DNA of 64,000 nucleotides from an uncultured Lachnospiraceae bacterium (lineage in GTDB: Bacteria; Bacillota; Clostridia; Lachnospirales; Lachnospiraceae): assembly GCA_944380605.1 (NCBI GenBank), contig CALWIA010000021.1:29603-93602 (forward strand), given 5' to 3'. The notes under the pieces were generated by a model that did not search any database, was not told the origin of the DNA, and was given only the letters and a program-made list of their open reading frames with translations. A program made the position numbers and the translations under genes. Below are positions 51,262-60,116 of the stretch, in pieces; position 1 is the stretch's first letter; each line of letters starts with the position of its first letter.

Positions 51262-51445
51262 ATAGATGTGCCTCCTTCCTGAAACCTGTCTTGCATTTGT
51301 GTTTTGATTCAGATAAAATAGTTCTGACAGCTTTAATTATAGAAAATAAGGGAAAAGAAGGCTATAAATTTTGTTGCATGATCTTGTATTTTTGTTTCCA
51401 AATCTGTATGTTCCGGCAGGGAGGAAAGGAAAAGGGGGAGGGACG

Positions 51446-52354
51446 ATGGAACAGAGAGGCGTACAGAGAGAAACCCGCAGGATGCTGACGGGACCGGAGC
51501 CGGAAAGCGCCATCCGTCTGTATTACTGCGGCAGCGAATCCTGCGCGCCGGGGCACTTTTTCGGGCCGGCGGTGCGGCCCCATTATCTGATGCATGTGGT
51601 CCGAAACGGGAGAGGCGTCTATCAGAGAAACGGCGAGACCTATGCCCTTTCCCGGGGAGACGCGTTTTTGATTCTGCCGGGAGAGACTACCAAGTACGCG
51701 GCGGACGAGGCGGATCCCTGGGATTATACCTGGGTGGCCTTTGACGGCGCCAATGCCAGAGCGCTGCTGGCCAGCTGCGGGTTTCTGCCGGGCCGCGGCG
51801 GCAGCCTGGTGTACCGGTCGCCGGACGAGGCGGCGAGACAGCAGCTTCTGAAGCAGACCGCCGTGTTCGAGGCCTGTTTTCAGAATGAAAAAAGCGGCGT
51901 GCTGGAGCTGCTGGGCTATTTTTATCTGCTGTTTGCCTGCATGGACCGGCGGCGGCCGGGGCAGGAAACTCCCGGGCCGGATGGGCGGCCGGGCAGGGGA
52001 GAAGCCGGCGAACTGTCCGGTCCGGAGCGGTATTTCCGGCAGGCAGAAGCCTATCTGCAGAACAATTTCGCCTATCCGGTGCGGGTCCGGCAGCTGGCCC
52101 GGCAGCTGGGAGTCAGCCGCACCTGTCTGTACAAGGCGTTTCGCAGCTGCAGCGGAAAAAGCGTGCAGCAGTATCTGCAGGACCTGCGGCTGGAAGCCGC
52201 CTGCCGGTTCCTTGCGGAAACCTCGCGGACGGTGACGGATATCGCTTTTTCCTGCGGCTTTCCAGACGCGCCCTCCTTCTGCCGGATCTTCCGCAGGGTC
52301 TACGGACAGACGCCCCTGGAATTCCGGGGAACCAAAAAAGCGGCGTCCCCCTGA
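51446..52354 (+). CDS. AraC family regulator
   Basis: A 302-residue protein: an N-terminal cupin-like sensor (residues about 40-120: PHYLMHVVRNGRGVYQRNGETYALSRGDAFLILPG), a variable Gly/Pro-rich middle (residues about 170-195) and a C-terminal double helix-turn-helix (VRQLARQLGVSRTCLYKAFRSCSGKSVQQYL, TVTDIAFSCGFPDAPSFCRIFRRVYGQTPLEFR). This is the MsmR/RafR layout, so regulation of the divergent melA is likely. GGGGGAGGG precedes the ATG. The end of the gene contains the terminator of the convergent nagB. Confidence 0.88.
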   Translation: MEQRGVQRETRRMLTGPEPESAIRLYYCGSESCAPGHFFGPAVRPHYLMHVVRNGRGVYQRNGETYALSRGDAFLILPGETTKYAADEADPWDYTWVAFDGANARALLASCGFLPGRGGSLVYRSPDEAARQQLLKQTAVFEACFQNEKSGVLELLGYFYLLFACMDRRRPGQETPGPDGRPGRGEAGELSGPERYFRQAEAYLQNNFAYPVRVRQLARQLGVSRTCLYKAFRSCSGKSVQQYLQDLRLEAACRFLAETSRTVTDIAFSCGFPDAPSFCRIFRRVYGQTPLEFRGTKKAASP

Positions 52355-52368
52355 AAAGGGAACGCCGC
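52334..52368 (-). terminator. Terminator of nagB, inside the end of the araC gene
   Basis: On the minus strand GCGGCGTTCCC pairs with GGGGACGCCGC (one bulge) around TTTTCAG, followed by six T. It overlaps the last codons of the convergent AraC gene. Confidence 0.85.
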
Positions 52369-52385
52369 CAAACAGGCAGGGAAGA

Positions 52386-53141
<756 letters not shown>

Positions 53142-53227
53142 TCAAAATCCTGCGATTTCAGGATAGCATTTTTATGTCATACTTTCAATGGGTATTCACA
53201 TAAAATAATAAGCAAAGGGGTGACAGT

Positions 53228-54526
53228 ATGTCTAATTATCGAAGACTGATTTCATACTTATATGCCTACGAAGGCGGGATCAAAGGAAAAAATATCGGGT
53301 TTGCCAAGCTGGAAAGCCGGGGCGGCCAGTGCAAAATACAGGTCAGCGTGAGAAAAATTTACATAGGCGGGCAGGACACCGGCGTGTATCTGCTTTCCGG
53401 CAGCGAAGAAATTTATCTGGGAAAGATTTTTCTGAGAAACGGGGCCGGCGAATTCCGGGCGTCGGTCAATGCCGCCAACGTAGCCGGATCGGGGCTGTCC
53501 ATGGACCAGTGCTACGGACTGACGCTGCACAGTCTGGAGGATTCCTGGCAGAGCTATACCACCATCTGGGAAGACGCGGTGGCCCGCGCGGCGGAAGTGG
53601 ATCTGAAAGATGTGAATGCCGAAGCGGCGCAGAAGAAGGAAATGGAAGAACTGCCGAAGCCGCAGATTACGGAAAAGGAACTGGAAGGAATCGCGGCCAA
53701 TCACAAAAGTTCCATTGTGGAGATGATCGAAGCGGAAATTCAGGCGCTGCCCCAGGCTCCGGCCGAAACACCGGAACCGCTGCCGCCGGAGCTGTCGGCG
53801 CCGCAGCCGGCACTGACGCCGGCGGAACCGGAAACTCCGCAGCTTGCGCCGACGCCGGCAGAACCGGAAATCCCGCAGCCCGCACCGACGCCGGCAGAGC
53901 CGGAAATTCCACAGCCTGCGCCGGAAATCCCGGGGCGGGAAAAACCGCCTGAGCCGGAGCGTCCGGAACCGCCGCAGCCGGAAATCCAGACGCCGCAGCC
54001 TGCGCCGGAAATCCCGGGGCGGGAAGAACCGCCTGAGCCGGAGCGTCCGGAACCGCCGCAGCCGGAATCGACGCCGGAGGAGCCGCAGCGCCTGGAACCG
54101 GAGGAGCCTGTCCCGGTGCCGGATGTGCAGCTGCCGGATATGGAGACCCGGGGGGAAACGGAAAAACTGTGGCAGTATTTTAAACGGACCTATCCCAAGA
54201 TACAGGCCTTTGACTACAACGGGATCTGCGAGATTTTGACGATCCAGCCCCAGGATATCGGGCTGCTGCCGCGGGAGACCTGGGGATATGGAAACAACAG
54301 CTTTCTGCTGCACGGGTACTACAGCCACCGCTACCTGATCCTGGCCCGTTTAAAGGGAAGCAAGGGGAAGGACCGGTTTTTGCTGGGCGTGCCGGGGCAC
54401 TACTACAGCAGTGAAAAATACATGGCCTCCATGTTCGGCTTTCCCAATTTTGTGCTTTCCAAAATGCAGCCGGCCGGCGACGGACGGTTCGGCTACTGGT
54501 ATACAGACCTGCGTCTGCACGTCTAG
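53228..54526 (+). CDS. Conserved protein of unknown function with proline-rich linker
   Basis: A 432-residue protein. The N-terminal domain (residues 1 to about 135, MSNYRRLISYLYAYEGGIKGKNIGFAKLE through YTTIWEDAV) is well ordered and, to my eye, conserved in Lachnospiraceae. Residues about 175-305 are Pro/Glu/Ala-rich with two copies of a unit around PAPEIPGRE(K/E)PPEPERPEPPQPE. A C-terminal domain (about 315-432, KLWQYFKRTYPKIQAFDYNG through FGYWYTDLRLHV) follows. No signal peptide or membrane helix. AAAGGGGTG precedes the ATG. I cannot assign a function; a DUF6128 label is a memory, not a verified match. Confidence 0.75.
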   Translation: MSNYRRLISYLYAYEGGIKGKNIGFAKLESRGGQCKIQVSVRKIYIGGQDTGVYLLSGSEEIYLGKIFLRNGAGEFRASVNAANVAGSGLSMDQCYGLTLHSLEDSWQSYTTIWEDAVARAAEVDLKDVNAEAAQKKEMEELPKPQITEKELEGIAANHKSSIVEMIEAEIQALPQAPAETPEPLPPELSAPQPALTPAEPETPQLAPTPAEPEIPQPAPTPAEPEIPQPAPEIPGREKPPEPERPEPPQPEIQTPQPAPEIPGREEPPEPERPEPPQPESTPEEPQRLEPEEPVPVPDVQLPDMETRGETEKLWQYFKRTYPKIQAFDYNGICEILTIQPQDIGLLPRETWGYGNNSFLLHGYYSHRYLILARLKGSKGKDRFLLGVPGHYYSSEKYMASMFGFPNFVLSKMQPAGDGRFGYWYTDLRLHV

Positions 54527-54535
54527 TAGCGCCGG

Positions 54536-55255
54536 TCAGAAGTCTCGGGGATCCAGATCCGTTCCGCGGATCTGCGCCTGGGGAATGGTTTCTCGCACCG
54601 CGTCCAGGAACGTTTTCAGCTCCGAGGGAAGAAACGGCTGGAAGCCCGGCTGGGCGACGCGGCCGGAATCCTGGAAATTCTGCAGGAAGTAGCGGCGGCA
54701 GCCGCCGATCCAGCTGCGGATATCCACAAAATCCGAAAGGGAGTGAATGCCTTTCACGGCTGTGGTGCGGAACTCGTAGTCCACGGAACCTTCCATCAGC
54801 AGCCGCGCGCTTTCCTCGGCCGGCTCTATAGACAGGGAAGGGACGCCGCAGGCCGACGGATAATTGCTCCGCCCGGCCTTGATGTCCATGGCGGCATAGT
54901 CGATCAGGCCGGCGGCGCACAGCCGCCTCAAGACGTCGGGGCGAAAACCGTTGGTATCCAGTTTGGTCAGCAGCCCCAGGGATTTTATGGAATCCAGCAG
55001 CCGTTCCAGGTCTTCCGGAAACAGGGTCGGCTCGCCGCCGGTGATGCATACGCCGTCCAGAACCGAGCGCCGTTTTTTGAGAAAGGACAGCAGTTCCTCC
55101 GGCTCCATAAGAGCCGGCGCGTCCATGGAAATCAGGTCGGAATTGTGGCAGAAGGGACACCGAAGCCCGCAGCCGCCCAGGAATACGGTGGCGGCCACGT
55201 GGCCGGGGAAGTCCAGAAGGGTGGTCTTCTGCAGACCGCATATTTTCATAAACAT
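54536..55255 (-). CDS. Anaerobic ribonucleotide reductase activating protein (radical SAM, NrdG type)
   Basis: A 239-residue radical SAM enzyme. The [4Fe-4S] cluster motif is Cys29-x3-Cys33-x2-Cys36 (GGCGLRCPFCHNSDL). GVCITGGEPTLFPEDLERLL is the SAM-binding GGE motif, and LDTNGFRP and AAMDIKA follow. The N-terminus MKICGLQKTTLLDFPGHVAATVFLGGC is typical of the NrdG2/YjjW activase group. AAAGGA is 9 bases before this ATG; an upstream extension has no support. The reductase itself (nrdD) is not in the window. A glycyl-radical enzyme other than NrdD could be the target. Confidence 0.85.
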   Translation of the reverse strand: MFMKICGLQKTTLLDFPGHVAATVFLGGCGLRCPFCHNSDLISMDAPALMEPEELLSFLKKRRSVLDGVCITGGEPTLFPEDLERLLDSIKSLGLLTKLDTNGFRPDVLRRLCAAGLIDYAAMDIKAGRSNYPSACGVPSLSIEPAEESARLLMEGSVDYEFRTTAVKGIHSLSDFVDIRSWIGGCRRYFLQNFQDSGRVAQPGFQPFLPSELKTFLDAVRETIPQAQIRGTDLDPRDF

Positions 55256-55341
55256 ATTTTCATTTCCTTTGCTGTAGAGTATACTGAAAACGGGATAATG
55301 CCGCCGCGGTATTATCATATCATATTTCGGCATGGAGAGAA

Positions 55342-55827
55342 ATGAGAATGACGGCAGATGAGAAATTTATGAAAGCGGCGATCCGCCAGGCAAAAAAGGC
55401 GGAGGCTCTGGGGGACGTGCCCATCGGGTGCGTCATTGTATATGAAGGCAAAGTGATTGCCAGGGGATACAACCGCCGGATGGCGGACCGGACGGTGCTG
55501 GCCCACGCGGAGATTCTGGCCATCCGGAAGGCCTGCCGGAAGATCGGGGACTGGCGGCTGGAAGGGTGCGTCATGTATGTGACGCTGGAGCCCTGCCCCA
55601 TGTGCGCCGGGGCCATTGTACAGGCCCGAATCCCGCGGGTGGTCATCGGCAGCATGAATCCCAAGGCCGGCTGCGCCGGTTCGGTGCTGGACCTGCTCCA
55701 CCAGCCGGGATTCAACCACCAGACAGAGACGGAGACCGGGGTGCTGGGAGAGGAATGCTCCGCCATGCTGACGGAATTCTTCCGGAAGCTGCGGCGGAAA
55801 AAGGCGGACGCAGACCTTGACAAATAA
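55342..55827 (+). CDS. tadA: tRNA-specific adenosine34 deaminase
   Basis: A 161-residue zinc deaminase that makes inosine at the wobble position of tRNA-Arg. Catalytic motifs: HAE (His55, Glu57) and PCPMC (Cys85, Cys88). ARIPRVVIGSMNPKAGCAGSVLDLL is a TadA hallmark. An alternative ATG at 55348 has better spacing (8 bases) from GGAGAG and may be the true start. Its final codons contain the -35 of the SRP RNA promoter. Divergent from the radical SAM gene. Confidence 0.93.
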   Translation: MRMTADEKFMKAAIRQAKKAEALGDVPIGCVIVYEGKVIARGYNRRMADRTVLAHAEILAIRKACRKIGDWRLEGCVMYVTLEPCPMCAGAIVQARIPRVVIGSMNPKAGCAGSVLDLLHQPGFNHQTETETGVLGEECSAMLTEFFRKLRRKKADADLDK

Positions 55828-55845
55828 AGGTTTCGCAGGTATACT
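55817..55845 (+). promoter_or_regulatory. Strong sigma-A promoter of the SRP RNA
   Basis: Consensus TTGACA (55817-55822) and TATACT (55840-55845), spacer exactly 17. The -35 overlaps the end of tadA. Transcription should start near 55852, giving a leader of about 65 bases before the mature RNA. Confidence 0.88.
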
Positions 55846-55918
55846 TAACACACTGTACGCCGCGGCTGTCCGCGGGATGGCAGGCGGACAGAACCGGGAT
55901 TTTCATTGGTCATAAAGT

Positions 55919-56184
55919 TTCCGTGCAGCCGGGGAGATAGCGGTGCCCTGTACCTGCAATCCGCTCCAGCAGGGGTGATGTCTCACCTCGGACGGTTTGC
56001 TGCAGAGCTGCCCTGGGTAAGTGGCGATGACGTCCGGGTCTTGCGCAACAGAACTCCGTGAACCGTGTCAGGGCAGGAATGCAGCAGCACTAAGCGGATT
56101 CTTCTGTGTGCCGCGAGGCAGCCTGGACCGAGTTAACTGCTCAGGTAACGTCTGTGGCGGCCGTACAAAGTGAGACGCACGGAT
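55919..56184 (+). ncRNA. ffs: Signal recognition particle RNA, large Gram-positive type
   Basis: About 266 bases. The ends pair (TCCGTGC at 55920-55926 with GCACGGA at 56177-56183). The Alu-domain segment GCGGTGCCCTGTACCTGCAA is nearly identical to that of Bacillus scRNA, and the Ffh-binding helix 8 reads GTCAGG-GCAGGAATGC-AGCAGC with a GGAA tetraloop. TGCGCAACA and GCCTGGACCGAGTTAACTGC are also conserved. It works with Ffh in membrane targeting of proteins. It is located upstream of dnaX, as in Bacillus, but with pfkA in between. Confidence 0.95.
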
Positions 56185-56197
56185 TAAAATAGCAACC

Positions 56198-56234
56198 AAG
56201 GGGATAACCTGCGAGGCAGGCTGTCCCCTTTTGT
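56198..56234 (+). terminator. Terminator of the SRP RNA
   Basis: AAGGGGA (56198-56204) pairs with TCCCCTT (56224-56230), with an inner CCTGC-GAG-GCAGG stem, followed by a short T-run. Confidence 0.85.
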
Positions 56235-56276
56235 GTTGCGCGAGGCGCGCAGACCGGATTTCACAACGGTTTCCCC

Positions 56277-56305
56277 TTGCCCCCCGCAGCGCTTTGTATT
56301 ATAAT
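56277..56305 (+). promoter_or_regulatory. Sigma-A promoter of pfkA
   Basis: TTGCCC (56277-56282) and TATAAT (56300-56305), spacer 17, about 38 bases before the start codon. Confidence 0.7.
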
Positions 56306-56342
56306 TACAAAATGGGGTTTGTATGACCTTTGGGAAGAAAGG

Positions 56343-57437
56343 ATGGGCAGATACATGATCAGAGTGGGAATGCTGACCAGCGGCGGCGATTGTCAGAGCC
56401 TGAACGCCACCATGCGCGGGGTCGCCAAGTCGCTGTATAAGATGTACGACAACGAAATCGAAATCATTGGATTCGAGGATGGCTATAAGGGACTGATTTA
56501 TGCCGATTATCATGTGATGAAGCCATCGGATTTTTCCGGAATCCTGACCAAGGGAGGGACCATACTGGGGACGTCCCGCCAGCCCTTCAAACTGATGCGG
56601 GTGCCGGATGAAAACGGCCTGGACAAGGTGGAAGCCATGAAGCACACCTACCGGAAGCTGAAGCTGGAGTGCCTGGTGGTGCTGGGCGGAAACGGAAGCC
56701 AGAAAACGGCCAACCTGCTCCGGGAGGAGGGGCTGAACGTGGTGTCTCTGCCGAAGACCATAGACAATGACCTCTGGGGCACGGAGATGACCTTCGGCTT
56801 CCAGAGCGCGGTCAACCTGGCCACCACCGCCATTGACTGCATTCATACCACAGCCGCTTCCCACGGCCGGGTGTTTATCGTGGAGGTCATGGGCCACAAG
56901 GTGGGCTGGCTGACGCTGCACGCCGGCATCGCGGGAGGCGCCGATATCATTCTGATTCCGGAGATCCCTTACGATATCAAATCCGTCGTGGCCGCGCTCC
57001 GGGAGCGGAACAAACAGGGCAAGCGGTTTTCCATTCTGGCGGTGGCGGAAGGCGCCATTTCCAAAGAGGACGCCAGCCTGTCCAAAAAGGAACTGAAAGA
57101 AAAGAAGAAATCCGGAATGATCTATCCGTCGGTGGCCTACGAACTGGGGGCCAAAATCGAGGAGATGACCGGCCAGGAGGTGCGGGTTACCGTGCCGGGC
57201 CACACCCAGAGAGGCGGAGAGCCGTGTCCCTACGACCGGGTGCTGTCCACCCGCCTGGGCGCCGCCGCCGCCCGTCTGATCCAGCAGAAGGAGTACGGCT
57301 ATATGGTCTGCGTAAAGCACGGCGAGATCGACAAGGTGCCGTTAAGTGAGGTGGCCGGCCGGCTCAAGACGGTGGATCCGGAGTGTTCAATTATAAAAGA
57401 AGCGAAAATGGTAGGAATCTGTTTCGGCGACGAATAG
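56343..57437 (+). CDS. pfkA: 6-phosphofructokinase, ATP-type by key residue
   Basis: A 364-residue phosphofructokinase. Motifs: GMLTSGGDCQSLNATMRG, VVLGGNGSQKTA, SLPKTIDNDLWGTEMTFGF (Asp141 is the catalytic base) and EVMGHKVGWL. The phosphoryl donor is set by two positions: Gly118 (E. coli Gly104) points to ATP, while Lys138 (E. coli Gly124) is usual in PPi enzymes. Gly118 with Lys138 occurs in ATP-using members of the PPi-like clade, so ATP is favoured. An ATG at 56355 is an alternative start. It has its own promoter. Confidence 0.88.
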   Translation: MGRYMIRVGMLTSGGDCQSLNATMRGVAKSLYKMYDNEIEIIGFEDGYKGLIYADYHVMKPSDFSGILTKGGTILGTSRQPFKLMRVPDENGLDKVEAMKHTYRKLKLECLVVLGGNGSQKTANLLREEGLNVVSLPKTIDNDLWGTEMTFGFQSAVNLATTAIDCIHTTAASHGRVFIVEVMGHKVGWLTLHAGIAGGADIILIPEIPYDIKSVVAALRERNKQGKRFSILAVAEGAISKEDASLSKKELKEKKKSGMIYPSVAYELGAKIEEMTGQEVRVTVPGHTQRGGEPCPYDRVLSTRLGAAAARLIQQKEYGYMVCVKHGEIDKVPLSEVAGRLKTVDPECSIIKEAKMVGICFGDE

Positions 57438-57470
57438 GAAACCGGGCGGAAAGAGACAGGAGTGCAGAGC

Positions 57471-59114
57471 ATGTCTTATATGGCGTTGTACCGCAAATGG
57501 CGTCCATCCGGCTTTGAAGATGTAAAAGGCCAGGACCACATTGTGCAGACTCTGAAAAATCAAATTACTTCCGGACGCATTGGACATGCCTATCTGTTCT
57601 GCGGGACCAGAGGCACCGGCAAGACCAGCGTGGCCAAAATCTTCGCCAGGGCGGTCAACTGCGAGCATCCGGTGGATGGCAGTCCCTGCGGGCAGTGCCG
57701 GATCTGCCGGAGCATCGCGTCCGGCGCGTCGTTAAATGTGGTGGAGATCGACGCCGCTTCCAACAACGGCGTGGAAAACATCCGGGACATCCGGGAACAG
57801 GTGCAGTACCCTCCGACGGAGGGCTCCTACCGGGTGTATATCATCGACGAAGTGCACATGCTTTCCACGGGAGCCTTCAACGCGCTGCTGAAAACCCTGG
57901 AAGAGCCGCCTTCCTACGTGATTTTTATTCTGGCGACGACGGAGGTGAACCGGATTCCCATAACGGTGCTGTCCCGGTGCCAGAGATACGATTTTAAACG
58001 AATCAGCATACAGACGCTGACAGACCGCCTGCGGGAACTGTCGGACAAAGAATCCATAGATGTGGAGGACCGGGCCCTGGCCTATATCGCCAGAGCGGCG
58101 GACGGCTCCATGCGCGACGCCCTGAGCCTGCTGGACCAGTGCGTGGCGTTTCACTTCGGCGAACGGCTGACCTACGACTCGGTGCTGGACATTCTGGGGG
58201 CGGTGGATACCACCGTGTTCAGCCGGATGTTCCGGGCCGCTGCCGGCGGGGACACCGTCGGCTGCATCCGCCAGCTGGAGGATCTGATCCTGCAGGGGCG
58301 GGAACTGGGCCAGTTTGTGACGGATTTCATCTGGTATCTGCGCAGCCTGCTGCTGGTGCAGACGGCGGAGGATGTGGAAGACATTCTGGATGTGTCCACG
58401 GAGAGCCAGAAACAGCTGAAAGAAGACGCGGGCCTGGCGGATGGCGGCAGGCTGATGCGGTACATCCGGATTTTTTCGGACCTGTCCAATCAGCTGCGGT
58501 TTGCCAGCCAGAAGCGGGTGCTGGTGGAACTGGCGTTTATCCGGCTGACCCGGCCGCAGATGGAGCAGAGCAGCGACGCGCTGGCGGAGCGGCTGGCGCG
58601 GCTGGAGGACATGCTGGAAGGCGGATATGTTCCGGCCCCCGCCGCATATGGAGGCGGAGGCCCTGCGGCAGCGCCGGCGCCGGCCGGAACCGCGGCGGAA
58701 GAACCCGGGACGGTTTCTGCCGGAACCGCGGAAGAACCGGCGCAGCGGGAGACGGTATCCCTTCCCAAAGCCCAGCTGGAAGACCTGCAGCTGATCCGCA
58801 ACGAATGGGGAAAGATCATCCGGGCGCTGGGCGGCGCGGTGCGCCCCAGTTTTCGGGATACGGTGGTGGAGCCCAGCGGCGAAAGCTGCCTGTGCGTGGT
58901 ATTTTCCAGCCGCGACAATTTTGAAATCGGCCGCAGGCCTACGATTATGGGAGAACTGGAAGCCTATGTCCGGCAGACCTACGGCAGGGATATTTATTTC
59001 AAAGCCCGCCTGGCGGCGGCCGGAGAACGGCAGGATACCCGCTATGTCAGCGACGAAGAATTGAGACAGCATATCCATATGGATATCGACATAGAAGAAA
59101 ACGAACCGGATTGA
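57471..59114 (+). CDS. dnaX: DNA polymerase III subunit gamma/tau
   Basis: A 547-residue clamp-loader ATPase. Walker A is GTRGTGKTS (residues 45-53). The zinc site is Cys64, Cys73, Cys76, Cys79. Walker B is YIIDEVHML, and sensor 1 is ATTEVNRIP. After residue 370 an Ala/Gly/Pro/Glu-rich linker (about 383-425) leads to the C-terminal domain that should bind polymerase and DnaB. I saw no A-rich frameshift signal that would make a separate gamma product. AGGAG is 8 bases before the ATG. First gene of dnaX-ebfC-recR. Confidence 0.95.
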   Translation: MSYMALYRKWRPSGFEDVKGQDHIVQTLKNQITSGRIGHAYLFCGTRGTGKTSVAKIFARAVNCEHPVDGSPCGQCRICRSIASGASLNVVEIDAASNNGVENIRDIREQVQYPPTEGSYRVYIIDEVHMLSTGAFNALLKTLEEPPSYVIFILATTEVNRIPITVLSRCQRYDFKRISIQTLTDRLRELSDKESIDVEDRALAYIARAADGSMRDALSLLDQCVAFHFGERLTYDSVLDILGAVDTTVFSRMFRAAAGGDTVGCIRQLEDLILQGRELGQFVTDFIWYLRSLLLVQTAEDVEDILDVSTESQKQLKEDAGLADGGRLMRYIRIFSDLSNQLRFASQKRVLVELAFIRLTRPQMEQSSDALAERLARLEDMLEGGYVPAPAAYGGGGPAAAPAPAGTAAEEPGTVSAGTAEEPAQRETVSLPKAQLEDLQLIRNEWGKIIRALGGAVRPSFRDTVVEPSGESCLCVVFSSRDNFEIGRRPTIMGELEAYVRQTYGRDIYFKARLAAAGERQDTRYVSDEELRQHIHMDIDIEENEPD

Positions 59115-59131
59115 GCAAGGAGGAAAAGAGA

Positions 59132-59485
59132 GTGGCAAAAAGAGGCGGATTTCCGGGAGGAATGCCCGGAAACATGAATAATCTGATGAAGCAGGCGCAG
59201 CGCATGCAGCGCCAGATGGAAGAGACCAGCAAGGAACTGGAAGCGCAGGAGTACACGGCTTCGGCCGGCGGCGGGGCTGTCAGCGTCACCGTATCCGGCA
59301 AGAAGGAAGTGACCGCGGTGAAAATCGCTCCGGAGGCGGTGGATCCGGACGATGTGGAGATGCTGGAAGATATGATTATGGCCGCGGTAAATGAGGCGTT
59401 CCGTCAGATGGAAGAGGCAAACAGCAGCGCCATGGCCAAGCTGACCGGCGGCCTGGGCGGTCTGGGCGGAGGCTTTCCGTTCTGA
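59132..59485 (+). CDS. ebfC: Nucleoid-associated protein EbfC/YbaB
   Basis: A 117-residue small DNA-binding protein. [45 protein letters not shown] and [23 protein letters not shown] match the YbaB family; the N- and C-terminal Gly-rich tails are usual. The start is a GTG with AGGAGG 8 bases before it, which fits better than the TTG overlapping the dnaX stop. It lies between dnaX and recR, the standard order. Confidence 0.94.
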   Translation: MAKRGGFPGGMPGNMNNLMKQAQRMQRQMEETSKELEAQEYTASAGGGAVSVTVSGKKEVTAVKIAPEAVDPDDVEMLEDMIMAAVNEAFRQMEEANSSAMAKLTGGLGGLGGGFPF

Positions 59486-59487
59486 TC

Positions 59488-60084
59488 ATGGAGTATTACA
59501 GCAGTCAGATTACCAAATTAATTGAAGAATTGTCCAAGCTTCCGGGTATAGGAGCCAAATCGGCGCAGAGACTCGCGTTTCATATCATCAACATGCCGCA
59601 GGAACAGGTAGAGCGGCTGTCGGAGGCTATGGTGGACGCCAGAAAAAATGTACGCTACTGCAAAGAATGCTTTACGCTGACGGATCAGGAACTGTGTCCG
59701 ATCTGCAGCAGCGCCGGCAGGGATCACCAGACCATTATGGTGGTGGAAAACACCAGGGATCTGGCGGCCTACGAAAAAACCGGCAAATACGAAGGCGTAT
59801 ACCATGTACTTCACGGAGCCATTTCTCCCATGCTGGGAATCGGCCCGGGAGAGATAAAACTGAAAGAGCTGATGCAGCGCCTTCAGGGAGATGTAAAAGA
59901 AGTGATCATCGCCACCAATTCCAGTCTGGAAGGGGAGACGACGGCTATGTATATCAGCAAGCTGGTAAAGCCCACCGGCATCAAAGTCAGCCGGATTGCC
60001 AGCGGCGTGCCGGTAGGCGGCGATCTGGAATACATAGACGAGGTGACGCTTCTGCGCGCTCTGGAGGGACGCGTGGAACTGTAA
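59488..60084 (+). CDS. recR: Recombination protein RecR
   Basis: A 198-residue recombination mediator. Helix-hairpin-helix [19 protein letters not shown], a C4 zinc finger ([16 protein letters not shown]), then the TOPRIM domain ([28 protein letters not shown]) and a Walker-B-like end ([23 protein letters not shown]). It helps RecF/RecO load RecA. It starts 2 bases after ebfC, with its site probably inside that gene. Confidence 0.96.
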   Translation: MEYYSSQITKLIEELSKLPGIGAKSAQRLAFHIINMPQEQVERLSEAMVDARKNVRYCKECFTLTDQELCPICSSAGRDHQTIMVVENTRDLAAYEKTGKYEGVYHVLHGAISPMLGIGPGEIKLKELMQRLQGDVKEVIIATNSSLEGETTAMYISKLVKPTGIKVSRIASGVPVGGDLEYIDEVTLLRALEGRVEL

Positions 60085-60116
60085 ACGGCCGATAAAGTGC
60101 TTAGGAGATGGAAACG

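Noticed and set aside
58600..58780. Programmed frameshift site in dnaX making a short gamma subunit
   Set aside because: No A-run slippery sequence is present in the linker region.
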